From contig NZ_JAJBMO010000009.1 in the NCBI RefSeq assembly GCF_020537505.1, forward strand, positions 76,017-140,016: DNA of 64,000 bases, in the 5' to 3' direction. This document shows positions 8,166 to 16,436 of this stretch, piece after piece (the stretch's first letter is position 1; every line of letters begins with the position of its first letter). A program made the translations under genes and the position numbers. Under the pieces are notes generated by a model that worked only from the letters and a program-made list of their open reading frames with translations, made no database searches and was not told the DNA's origin. This DNA is from Blautia glucerasea (GTDB taxonomy: Bacteria > Bacillota > Clostridia > Lachnospirales > Lachnospiraceae).

Positions 8166-9104
8166 ATGAAAAGAATGCAGAACCAAACAATGCCCGTGAA
8201 AAAGCAAACGTGGAGAGATAAGGCTACATATGTGAAGAAAAACTGGCAGTTATATCTTTTTTTCTTAATGCCAGGACTTTTACTGACAATCATTTTTAAG
8301 TATCTTCCTATGGGGGGACTTCTGATTGCATTTGAGGATTACAACGTAATCAAGGGAGTGCTTGGAAGTCCATGGGTTGGACTTGAATATTTCAGGCGGT
8401 TTTTATCTTCACCGGATTTTATGAACTACCTGTTGAATACGTTAAAACTGAGTATTTATGGACTGTTGTGGGGCTTTCCGGTTCCGATCATTCTGGCATT
8501 GCTTTTAAATCGTATCCGCAGAACCGGAGTTAAGAAGAAAGTACAGCTTCTGGTCTATATGCCGAACTTTATATCTGTAATTGTACTTTGCGGTATGGTA
8601 CGAATGCTGCTTTCTCCGGTTGGACCTCTGAATAAGCTTTTAGGAATCAGTACAAACTGGATGACAATGCCATCTGCTTTCCGTACCATTTACATAGCAA
8701 GTGGAATCTGGCAGACAGCAGGCTGGGCCTCTATTATGTACACTGCTGCTTTATCCAATGCAAGCAAAGAACTGGAAGAAGCAGCTATTATGGATGGTGC
8801 AAATCTTCTGCAGCAGATCTGGTATGTGGAGCTTCCTGCAATTAAGAATATTATTGTAATTCAGTTTATTCTGCAGGCTGGAAATATTATGAGTATTGGA
8901 TTTGAGAAAGCCTATGCATTACAGACAGATATGAACCTGCCGGCATCAGAAATTTTATCAACATATGTATACCGTATTGGTCTTTTGAACGGCGATTATG
9001 GTTATTCTACGGCTGTTGGTCTGTTTAATTCAGTAGTAAATGTAATTCTGTTAGTTTTTGTAAACTGGGTGGTAAAGAAGCTGAACGACGGAGAAGGATT
9101 ATAG
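8166..9104 (+). CDS. ABC sugar transporter permease 1 (LplB/UgpA type)
   Basis: This 312-residue inner-membrane permease has about six TM helices. The EAA loop reads EEAAIMDGANLLQQIWYVELP. It belongs to the binding-protein-dependent CUT1 carbohydrate importers. ATG 8166 is preferred over the in-frame ATG 8151 because GGAGGAG (8153-8159) sits six bases before it; the upstream start has only AAAGGA. The second permease follows after 12 bases. It pairs with that permease and the lipoprotein at 10032 to import the sugar that the GH32 then cleaves. Confidence 0.9.
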   Translation: MKRMQNQTMPVKKQTWRDKATYVKKNWQLYLFFLMPGLLLTIIFKYLPMGGLLIAFEDYNVIKGVLGSPWVGLEYFRRFLSSPDFMNYLLNTLKLSIYGLLWGFPVPIILALLLNRIRRTGVKKKVQLLVYMPNFISVIVLCGMVRMLLSPVGPLNKLLGISTNWMTMPSAFRTIYIASGIWQTAGWASIMYTAALSNASKELEEAAIMDGANLLQQIWYVELPAIKNIIVIQFILQAGNIMSIGFEKAYALQTDMNLPASEILSTYVYRIGLLNGDYGYSTAVGLFNSVVNVILLVFVNWVVKKLNDGEGL

Positions 9105-9116
9105 GAGGAAGCGAAG

Positions 9117-10010
9117 ATGGAGAAAATAAAGAAAAAATATTCGAAGACAGACTGTATGATCCTTGGAATTGGATTTCTGATTCTTGGACTGTTTGTACTT
9201 TCTATTGCAATTCCAATCGTGTATGTAGTGCTGGCCTCTTTTATGGATCCTACAGTTTTGAATAATCAGGGACTGAGTTTTCATATTAAGGACTGGACTT
9301 TGGATGCATATCGCAGAGTACTGGAAAATGAGATGATCTGGCGTGGATTCCTGAATTCTTTTCTGTATTCACTTGCATTTACAGCTATTTCTGTTTTTAT
9401 AACATTGCTGGCAGCGTATCCATTGTCCAAGAAGGAATTTGTGGGAAGAAAATTTTTCAATCTCATTTTCCTGATTACAATGTTCTTTGGCGGTGGAATG
9501 ATCCCGACTTTTATTTTAATCAATCAGCTGCATATGGTAAATACAGTCTGGGCAGTTTTGATTCCTGGAGCATTTAATGTATGGAATATGATCCTTGCAA
9601 GAACATACTACCAGTCAATCCCGGCAGAATTAAGAGAAGCTTCCGCAATTGACGGAGCCAATGAGATCCAGCATTTCTTCAAAATCATGATGCCGGTATG
9701 TAAGCCGATCATTGCAGTACTTGCACTGTGGTCATTCGTAGGAATGTGGAACAGCTATTTTGATGCAATGATTTATCTGAATGATGCAAATCTTCAGCCT
9801 CTGCAGTTAGTACTTCGTTCCATTCTGGTACAGAATACTCCGCAGCCAGGTATGATTGCAGATATTCAGAGTACTGCTGAAATGGCAAAGGTAGCGGAAC
9901 AGCTGAAATATGCAACCATTGTAGTATCAAGCTTACCGCTTTTAGTAATGTACCCATTCTTCCAGAAGTATTTTGATCAGGGAATTATGGTCGGATCAGT
10001 AAAAGGCTGA
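9117..10010 (+). CDS. ABC sugar transporter permease 2 (YtcP/AraQ type)
   Basis: This 297-residue permease has about six TM helices. Its EAA loop reads REASAIDGANEIQHFFKIMMP. AGGAGG at 9103-9108 precedes the ATG. It forms the heterodimeric channel with permease 1. As with many Firmicute CUT1 operons no ATPase gene is present, so the complex presumably borrows a shared MsmK/UgpC-type ATPase encoded elsewhere. Confidence 0.9.
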   Translation: MEKIKKKYSKTDCMILGIGFLILGLFVLSIAIPIVYVVLASFMDPTVLNNQGLSFHIKDWTLDAYRRVLENEMIWRGFLNSFLYSLAFTAISVFITLLAAYPLSKKEFVGRKFFNLIFLITMFFGGGMIPTFILINQLHMVNTVWAVLIPGAFNVWNMILARTYYQSIPAELREASAIDGANEIQHFFKIMMPVCKPIIAVLALWSFVGMWNSYFDAMIYLNDANLQPLQLVLRSILVQNTPQPGMIADIQSTAEMAKVAEQLKYATIVVSSLPLLVMYPFFQKYFDQGIMVGSVKG

Positions 10011-10031
10011 TAAGAAAGGAACGATACAGAT

Positions 10032-11711
10032 ATGAAGAAAAACAGAGTAAAAGGTTTACTTGCACTTGGACTTTCTTTGACGATGATGATAAGTACGGCA
10101 GGGTGTGGAAAAGAGCAGCAGCTTAATGCGGAGATCAACCCGGACACACCAGTATCTGAGGTACAGTTTCCATTAAAGGAAACAGAGGAGCTTTCTTTTA
10201 TTACAAGTGCACCGGCTACTTCCACACAGGATCCCAATGAAAGAGTGATTTTCCAGCGACTGGAAGAACAGACAAATGTTCATATTGACTGGACCTGTTT
10301 TGTATCAGATCAGTTTTCCGATAAAAAGAATCTGGCATTGGCTCAGTTTGGAAATCTGCCGGATGGTCTGTTTAATGCAGGTATGAGTGATTATGACCTG
10401 CTGCGTTATGCCAAGCAGGGAATTATTATTCCATTGGAAAATCTGATTGACAAATATATGCCGAATCTTCAGGCTGTGTTTGAAAAATACCCAGAGTACA
10501 GGACTATGTGCACAGCACCGGATGGACATATCTATTCTTTCCCGTGGATTGAACAGCTTGGTGCAGGAAAAGAAGCAATTCAGGCGATTGGAGATATTCC
10601 ATATATTAATAAAAAATGGCTTGACTACCTTGGACTTGAGATTCCTACAACAACAGACGAACTGGAACAGGTACTGATTCAGTTCCGCGATCATGCAGAA
10701 GAACTGGAGAAAGAATTTTCCATTGAAGGTGATGTAATTCCAATGTCCTTTATTATCAATAACGGAGATCAGGATCCGGCGATTTTAATAAACGGATTTG
10801 GAGAGGGTTACGGAGACACAGGAGATCATTTCGCGGTAACAGATGAAGGAAAGGTAATTTATACAACTGTTCAGGAAGGCTACAAGGAAGGAATTGAATG
10901 GCTTCATAAACTGGTGACAGAAGACCTTATAGATCCGGAAGCCTTTACACAGGAGTGGTCTACTTATGTTGCAAAAGGAAAGAATCACCGTTACGGACTC
11001 TGCTTCACATGGGATATTGCGAATATAGATAACAATACAGATTATGTGATGCTTCCGGCACTGACCGGGCCGGATGGCATGAGAAATATTACCAGACAGA
11101 ACAACAGTGAAACCAGTGGATTTGACCGTGGAAGATGTGTTCTTACATCCAGCTGTCGTAATACAGCACTTGCTGCTGCATGGATTGATCAGATGTATGC
11201 ACCCCTCCAGTCTCCGCAGAATAACTGGGGTACTTATGGCGAAGAGGATTCCTTTAACATTTTTGAACTGTCTACAAACAAAGACGGCGGCGAAATGTTA
11301 AAACATATGGATTTGGGAGAGCAGTCTCCAGTGGAAGTGCGTGAGGCGCAATCTGTAAATGGCCCTCTGGCCGTGCTGAATGAATATTATGATGTATATG
11401 TGACACAGCCGGAAGATGCAAAATGGCGTCTGGATAATATGCACGAGACATATTTACAGGATATGAACAGCAAATATGTTTATCCGAATGTATTTATGAG
11501 TATTGATGATACAAACAAAGTATCACAGTATGATACCGATATTAAAAAATATGCAGAACAGAAGAAAGCTGACTGGATCCTGAATGGAGGAATAGAGGAA
11601 GAATGGGATTCCTACCTGGAAAAAATGGAGAAGTACGGACTTTCTGATTATCTTTCAATCAAACAGAAATATTTTGATCAGTATCAGGAATCCTTAAGCG
11701 CGGAAAAGTAA
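10032..11711 (+). CDS. Lipoprotein sugar-binding protein of the ABC importer
   Basis: This is a 559-residue extracellular solute-binding protein. The signal peptide ends in the lipobox STAGC, so it should be lipid-anchored outside the membrane. It has the length and the aromatic-rich composition of large CUT1 binding proteins of the LplA/YtcQ type. It lies 21 bases after permease 2 and 45 bases before the GH32 gene in one operon. The predicted ligand is a fructo-oligosaccharide or sucrose. This is inferred from the neighbouring GH32 and not from the binding site. Confidence 0.9.
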   Translation: MKKNRVKGLLALGLSLTMMISTAGCGKEQQLNAEINPDTPVSEVQFPLKETEELSFITSAPATSTQDPNERVIFQRLEEQTNVHIDWTCFVSDQFSDKKNLALAQFGNLPDGLFNAGMSDYDLLRYAKQGIIIPLENLIDKYMPNLQAVFEKYPEYRTMCTAPDGHIYSFPWIEQLGAGKEAIQAIGDIPYINKKWLDYLGLEIPTTTDELEQVLIQFRDHAEELEKEFSIEGDVIPMSFIINNGDQDPAILINGFGEGYGDTGDHFAVTDEGKVIYTTVQEGYKEGIEWLHKLVTEDLIDPEAFTQEWSTYVAKGKNHRYGLCFTWDIANIDNNTDYVMLPALTGPDGMRNITRQNNSETSGFDRGRCVLTSSCRNTALAAAWIDQMYAPLQSPQNNWGTYGEEDSFNIFELSTNKDGGEMLKHMDLGEQSPVEVREAQSVNGPLAVLNEYYDVYVTQPEDAKWRLDNMHETYLQDMNSKYVYPNVFMSIDDTNKVSQYDTDIKKYAEQKKADWILNGGIEEEWDSYLEKMEKYGLSDYLSIKQKYFDQYQESLSAEK

Positions 11712-11756
11712 CAAAAGATGTAAGAACTGAACAACGACTTTGACAGGAGATTTTTC

Positions 11757-13241
11757 ATGAGCGAAATGTTAGAAAAGGCAAGAAAATATGAATTTACACA
11801 GGGACAGCAGATTAAAGCGGAAGACAGACCGGCTTTTCATATAACTCCTTATGTTGGATGGATGAATGATCCCAATGGATTTTCCTGCTATAAGGGAGAA
11901 TACCATTTGTTTTATCAGTACAATCCATATAACACACATTGGGACAGTATGCACTGGGGGCATGTGGTAAGTAAGGATCTGCTGCATTGGGACTATCTCC
12001 CGGCAGCATTGGCACCAGACCAGGATTACGATAAAGTGGGCTGCTTTTCCGGAAGTGCCATAGAGCTGGAGGACGGCAGACAGCTGCTTATGTATACAGC
12101 TGTGGACCGGGAAATACTGGAGGACGGAACCGCAAGGGATGTTCAGACACAGGCGGTGGCTGTGGGAGATGGAAAGGATTACGTGAAGTATGACAAAAAT
12201 CCGGTCCTGACCTTTAAAGATTTGCCGGAAGGTGCAAGCAAAGCAGATTTCCGTGACCCAAAAATCTGGAAAGAAAAAGATGGAAACTTTTATTGTGTTA
12301 TAGGAAGTCGTCCTGCTGATGGAAGCGGACAAATTCTTCTTTACAGAAGTAAAAATGGTTTTGAATGGGAATTTGTAAGTACTTTGGCAGAGAATAAAAA
12401 CCGCTATGGAAAGATGTGGGAATGTCCGGATTTCTTTGAACTGGACGGCAAATATGTGCTTCTGACAAGCCCACAGGACATGATTCCGGAAGGATTGGAA
12501 TATCATAATGGAAATGGAACCTTATGTATCATAGGAGATCTGGATTCTGAGACACATACTTTGAAGGAACAGTCTTATCAGAGTGTGGATTATGGAATTG
12601 ATTATTACGCAATGCAAACACTGCTTGCTCCAGATGGAAGAAGAATTATGATTGCCTGGATGCAGAACTGGGATACTCTTGCTTATCGCAGGAATGATTC
12701 TAAATGGTTTGCACAAATGAGCCTTCCAAGAGAGTTGTCTGTGAAAAACGGAAGATTGTATCAGGTTCCGGTCAGAGAACTGGATTCCATGCGTGCAAAT
12801 AAAGTCGAGTACAGGGATGTTGTGATTAAAGACACCAGAATCACACTTGACCAGATTGAAGGACGTACCGTAGATCTGGAGCTTGTAATACGACCAGTAG
12901 ATAAAGATAAGCTTTATAAAAAATTCGAACTCTGTTTTGCAGAGAATGAAAAATATCATTCCACTTTACGATTCCGTCCAGATGAATCAGTTTTGAAAAT
13001 CGACAGAAGCTTCTCCGGAAGCGAACGTGCAGTGGTTCATCAGAGAGAATGTCTGGTAAATGGTGACTGTAATGAATTGAAATTACGAGTAATTCTGGAC
13101 AGATTCAGCGCGGAAATATTTATCAATGACGGAGAACAGGTTATGTCTGCTGTTATTCTTACAGAGCAGGATGCAAAGGGAATTTCTTTTGCTGTGGATG
13201 GTGCTGCCAGAATCGATGTAGTGAAATATGATTTGGTATGA
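11757..13241 (+). CDS. GH32 beta-fructosidase (sucrose/fructan hydrolase), cytoplasmic
   Basis: This 494-residue glycoside hydrolase family 32 enzyme releases fructose from sucrose or short fructans. The three catalytic motifs are present: WMNDPNG with nucleophile D38, FRDP with D167 stabilising the transition state, and ECPDF with the acid/base E222. A C-terminal beta-sandwich (about 350-494) follows the five-bladed propeller. There is no signal peptide, so cleavage is intracellular after import by the preceding ABC genes. The start has AGGAGA at 11745-11750. It could act on sucrose-6-phosphate, but an ABC rather than PTS partner makes the unphosphorylated sugar more likely. Confidence 0.92.
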   Translation: MSEMLEKARKYEFTQGQQIKAEDRPAFHITPYVGWMNDPNGFSCYKGEYHLFYQYNPYNTHWDSMHWGHVVSKDLLHWDYLPAALAPDQDYDKVGCFSGSAIELEDGRQLLMYTAVDREILEDGTARDVQTQAVAVGDGKDYVKYDKNPVLTFKDLPEGASKADFRDPKIWKEKDGNFYCVIGSRPADGSGQILLYRSKNGFEWEFVSTLAENKNRYGKMWECPDFFELDGKYVLLTSPQDMIPEGLEYHNGNGTLCIIGDLDSETHTLKEQSYQSVDYGIDYYAMQTLLAPDGRRIMIAWMQNWDTLAYRRNDSKWFAQMSLPRELSVKNGRLYQVPVRELDSMRANKVEYRDVVIKDTRITLDQIEGRTVDLELVIRPVDKDKLYKKFELCFAENEKYHSTLRFRPDESVLKIDRSFSGSERAVVHQRECLVNGDCNELKLRVILDRFSAEIFINDGEQVMSAVILTEQDAKGISFAVDGAARIDVVKYDLV

Positions 13242-13310
13242 AAGCTCCAGATGTTTGCTTGCGGTGAGAGATGTGTGGCAGAAAAATAAATAATATAAAA
13301 TGAAGATGAA

Positions 13311-13346
13311 AGGCGCTTTCCTGGTGATGGGGAGGCGCCTGTTTTT
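13311..13346 (+). terminator. Terminator of the fructan operon
   Basis: AGGCGC (13311-13316) and GCGCCT (13335-13340) pair, followed by GTTTTT. Confidence 0.75.
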
Positions 13347-13489
13347 GTAGAATGGTGGAGTAGGTGTTTGAAAATTACATATAATAATATTAAAAGTATA
13401 TAATATAAAAAATAAATATTAACAGAACATTGATTGCAATATAATTCGATGCTATAATTTTGAATAGATAGGAAGCGGAGGATGAAGGT

Positions 13490-13951
13490 ATGTATGCAAT
13501 GGAAAGTGTTCCAGATAGCTTAAGCTTTATGGGAAAAATTCATTTTGCGTAGAAATGTGTGCACTTGGCGTGAAATATGATTTCCTGGTCATGAAAATGG
13601 TAATATTTATTTTAAAGAAGTATCTCAAATTCATTGTAGATGTACTGGAAATCACAGCTGATGAGGAATTCCTGGATGAGAGAATGAATTCTATTAAGTC
13701 TGTATTTAATAATACCTTCTGGAATGGAGAGGCTTATTATTATGAGACTTCCAACGAGCTTCCGGATGATCGTGCACAGGCAATTCCGGTTATGGCGCAG
13801 GTGTTTATCCTATAGAAGCAGGCTATGAGACCTGGCGGATCGCACCTCAGATGGAAATGCAGAATTTAAAGGTGAGCAGGAAAAATACAATAAAAAGTAT
13901 GCAGTGTATGAAATGACAGAAGCAGGAAGCTGTTCTTTTAAAGCGGAATAA
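13490..13951 (+). pseudogene. Decayed GH78 alpha-L-rhamnosidase remnant
   Basis: A good start remains at ATG 13490 with GGAGG at 13477-13481, but the frame stops after about 20 codons. A second piece, 13555-13815, still reads ITADEEFLDERMNSIKSVFNNTFW and PDDRAQA, which are typical of the GH78 (alpha/alpha)6 domain. Near 13795 the homology jumps frame to GYGAGVYPIEAGYETWRIAPQ, a GH78 C-terminal signature. The C-terminal end then finishes at the TAA 13949-13951. Most of the roughly 700-900 codons of a real GH78 are missing. I read it as a gene reduced by internal deletions and frameshifts. The stretch GGAGGATGAAGGTATG at its start is identical to that of the GH43 gene at 23805-23820. Confidence 0.65.
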
Positions 13952-14042
13952 TTTCTGTGAAATGCATTAAGGGGATGATATTCCGCAGTTTACAGGGTGT
14001 TGCTTTGAAAAAAGCAGCACTCTGTTTGTTAGGAGATGTATT

Positions 14043-15146
14043 ATGAAACGTGAAGATATTGAAACATGGCTGTATTTTGATATGCCTATTGAGAATGAAC
14101 TGAGACAGTATTATAAGAAGAATGGGAGTATGATGTCTGAAAATCAGTTTTTCCGTATAGCCCAGAAGCTTCATGGAGTCGATCTGAATGTAAGCGATGC
14201 CTTTCGAAATATTGATCCATCATACATACCGGAGAACGTCAGTTTTGCGCCATCAAGCCGGAAAAATGGATTTTCAGATCAGCTCTGGCTGACCAAATGT
14301 TCTGTTTCTATACGGAAGCATCCCTGCTATTTTCCAGAACTTATCCATGAACACCGATTTATCGAGATTGCTTATGTCTTTAAAGGCTCCTGCAGGCAGA
14401 AAATTTATTTTGAAAATCAGAAACCGGAACAAATTGATCTGAAAGAGGGGGAACTTTGTATTCTCCCTCCAGGATTAAAACACAGCATTTCGGTAACGGA
14501 TGAAAGCATCGTAGTAAATATTCTGATTCGGTCAGAAATTATGCAAAAAAAGCTTACCAGTCTGGTGGCTGGAAATCACATTTTGTTTGATTTCTTTATC
14601 TATACTTTATATGAAAACACATTGCCTAATTATATATTTTTTAACACGGAAAAGAGTGATACTATTCGAAATCTGATTATTGATATGATGCTTGAGCTTT
14701 GTGAGAATAGAATGTATTCCCAGAAAGTAATTCATCTGATGCTTGGTCTTTTCTTTACCTATTTGCAACGTGATTATTCTCATACCATGCGTTTTTCAGG
14801 CCAGTCAGGAAAAGGGATATGTTATGTGCCACAGATTATTGCTTATATGCACGAGAATTATCAGAATACATCGGTGGAGGATGTTGTACAGCATTTTCAT
14901 ATCAGCAAGTCCTATCTGAGTCGAATTTTTAAGCAGCATACAAAAACAACGCCCGTACAGATGCTGCAGGAAATCCGCCTTTCCCATGGATGTGAATTTC
15001 TGGAAAACACACAGTTATCGGTACAGGAAATCGCATATAAAACAGGTTATAATGACGTCACCTTTTTTATACGTATATTTCATAAAAAATATGGTGTTAC
15101 ACCGTTACAGTACCGAAAACAGCATTTTGGTGGTATGACTATGTAG
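14043..15146 (+). CDS. AraC-family transcriptional regulator
   Basis: This 367-residue regulator has a cupin-type ligand domain (about residues 95-170; LIHEHRFIEIAYVFKG and EGELCILPPGLKH). Its C-terminal AraC double helix-turn-helix runs from about 265 to 362 (VEDVVQHFHISKSYLSRIFKQHTKTTP and SVQEIAYKTGYNDVTFFIRIFHKKYGVTPLQYRK). AGGAG precedes ATG 14043. It lies between the GH78 remnant and the intact secreted GH78. It is the best candidate to bind the 21-bp-period direct repeats found upstream of 16437 and 23818; this is an inference. Confidence 0.9.
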   Translation: MKREDIETWLYFDMPIENELRQYYKKNGSMMSENQFFRIAQKLHGVDLNVSDAFRNIDPSYIPENVSFAPSSRKNGFSDQLWLTKCSVSIRKHPCYFPELIHEHRFIEIAYVFKGSCRQKIYFENQKPEQIDLKEGELCILPPGLKHSISVTDESIVVNILIRSEIMQKKLTSLVAGNHILFDFFIYTLYENTLPNYIFFNTEKSDTIRNLIIDMMLELCENRMYSQKVIHLMLGLFFTYLQRDYSHTMRFSGQSGKGICYVPQIIAYMHENYQNTSVEDVVQHFHISKSYLSRIFKQHTKTTPVQMLQEIRLSHGCEFLENTQLSVQEIAYKTGYNDVTFFIRIFHKKYGVTPLQYRKQHFGGMTM

Positions 15147-15157
15147 TTCAAAAAAAG

Positions 15158-15188
15158 CCGATTTACATCATGATTAATCGGTATTTTT
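15158..15188 (+). terminator. Terminator after the AraC-type gene
   Basis: CCGATT (15158-15163) pairs with AATCGG (15176-15181), followed by TATTTTT. The stem is short and A/T-rich, so it is a modest terminator. Confidence 0.55.
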
Positions 15189-15261
15189 GTAGGACTTTTA
15201 TTGCTAAAATTCATTATAGTAACTAAGTTTGAAATTTGCATTTTTGAAAGGAATTACTAAA

Positions 15262-16095
15262 ATGAAGAAAAAAATGATCGCAATGTTATTGACAACAGCT
15301 ATAGTTGTTGGAAGCGGAGCAACCGTTGTTTTTGCGGAAAAAGAGAATGCGAAAACAGAGACTGCCGCACAGGACGAAAAAACAGAAGACGAGAACGCTA
15401 AGGATGAAAAGGCTGAAGACGACAAAAAGGCTGACAGCAAAGACGCTGATAAAAAAGATTCTAAAGAGAAAGATGCAGAAGAAACAAAAGAAGAACTTCC
15501 ATATGCTCCAAAAGAAGACTATGACGAATACGCTTTAGTAGATTTCGAAATTGAAGATCTGGGACAGGAACTGGAAATTGTAGTTTCCAAGAAGGATGGC
15601 GATAAAGAATACAATCTTCAGATGTACTTCTTTGGTGGAGATGCAGATATAGATGTTACTTATGATGATAATGGAGACTGCAAAGTAACCAATGACGACG
15701 GATTTTTCCAGACTGAGGGGCCGCTTGTTGTAGAAAAAGCAGAAAAAGAAGGAAACTGGAAAAAAGTTGCTGATTACGGTAAAGAAGATAGTGCTAAATT
15801 TGATCTCTCCACACTGGAGTATCAGCCAAAGGCAGATTATGACAAATTTACTGTAACAGATTTTGAAATGGAAAACCTTGGACAGGATCTGGAAATCGTA
15901 GTCAGTGCAACGGATGATGATAAATCCTTTAACCTCCAGATGTACTTCTTTGGAGGAGATGCGGACATTAATGTGACTGTTGATGATGATGGAAACTACG
16001 AGGTAACTAATGACAGTGGATTCTTCCAGACTGAGGGACCGCTTGTTGTACAGCAGGTTTTGGAGGAAGACAACTGGCAGGCAATTGAGAAATAA
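15262..16095 (+). CDS. Secreted two-repeat protein, relative of the protein at 355
   Basis: This 277-residue exported protein has a signal peptide (MKKKMIAMLL to VVFAEK) and a highly charged Lys/Glu/Asp linker (about residues 27-79). Two repeats of about 90 residues follow, at 81-170 and 187-277. The repeats align with those of the gene at 355-1488 in order and spacing: P..DYDEY, IEDLG..L, VVS, YNLQMYFFGGDAD, YDD, V..DDGFF, P, and NW. This shows a common domain family that I cannot name. ATG 15262 has AAAGGA at 15247-15252; an in-frame upstream start at 15229 lacks an RBS. Its position directly before the secreted GH78 suggests a surface role in the same niche, but nothing in it looks catalytic. 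Confidence 0.8.
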   Translation: MKKKMIAMLLTTAIVVGSGATVVFAEKENAKTETAAQDEKTEDENAKDEKAEDDKKADSKDADKKDSKEKDAEETKEELPYAPKEDYDEYALVDFEIEDLGQELEIVVSKKDGDKEYNLQMYFFGGDADIDVTYDDNGDCKVTNDDGFFQTEGPLVVEKAEKEGNWKKVADYGKEDSAKFDLSTLEYQPKADYDKFTVTDFEMENLGQDLEIVVSATDDDKSFNLQMYFFGGDADINVTVDDDGNYEVTNDSGFFQTEGPLVVQQVLEEDNWQAIEK

Positions 16096-16108
16096 TTGTA
16101 ATTTATAG

Positions 16109-16138
16109 TATCGCCAGTGGATGTCGACGCTGGCGATA
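16109..16138. terminator. Stem-loop after the two-repeat protein gene
   Basis: TATCGCCAG (16109-16117) and CTGGCGATA (16130-16138) form a perfect 9-bp stem. It lacks an immediate T-run, so it may be an mRNA end-stabilising hairpin. Confidence 0.5.
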
Positions 16139-16179
16139 TAGAGCAATTTTATTTTAAGTGTTAAAACTTAGAAGTAAAG

Positions 16180-16214
16180 CCACAGGGAAAGGGTATCTCT
16201 GTGGTTTTGCTTTT
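16180..16214 (+). terminator. Terminator before the GH78 promoter
   Basis: CCACAG (16180-16185) pairs with CTGTGG (16199-16204), with TTTTGCTTTT after it. Confidence 0.65.
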
Positions 16215-16235
16215 ATAAAGAAAAAATTGAAATTC

Positions 16236-16300
16236 ATTTTACGTATAAATATGCACACTTTACGCCGGAAACGATTATTTTACTGTAAAAATGGTACAAT
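16236..16300 (+). promoter_or_regulatory. GH78 promoter with paired direct-repeat activator site
   Basis: The extended -10 TGG-TACAAT has its box at 16295-16300 and no good -35. Two direct repeats, ATTTTACG (16236-16243) and ACTTTACG (16257-16264), start exactly 21 bp apart. The proximal copy ends 30 bases before the -10. The same arrangement with the same distances precedes the GH43 gene. This fits an AraC-type activator that substitutes for a weak -35. Confidence 0.6.
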
Positions 16301-16436
16301 GCAAAATAAGCAAGGTAAGAAAAAATAGTTAAAATAACGGACATCGCAAAATATGAAAGCCATCTGATCTGCATCAATGACACTGATTAGATGTTGTCCG
16401 GGATTTTCACAGAAAAATCGAGGAGGAGAGAAATTC

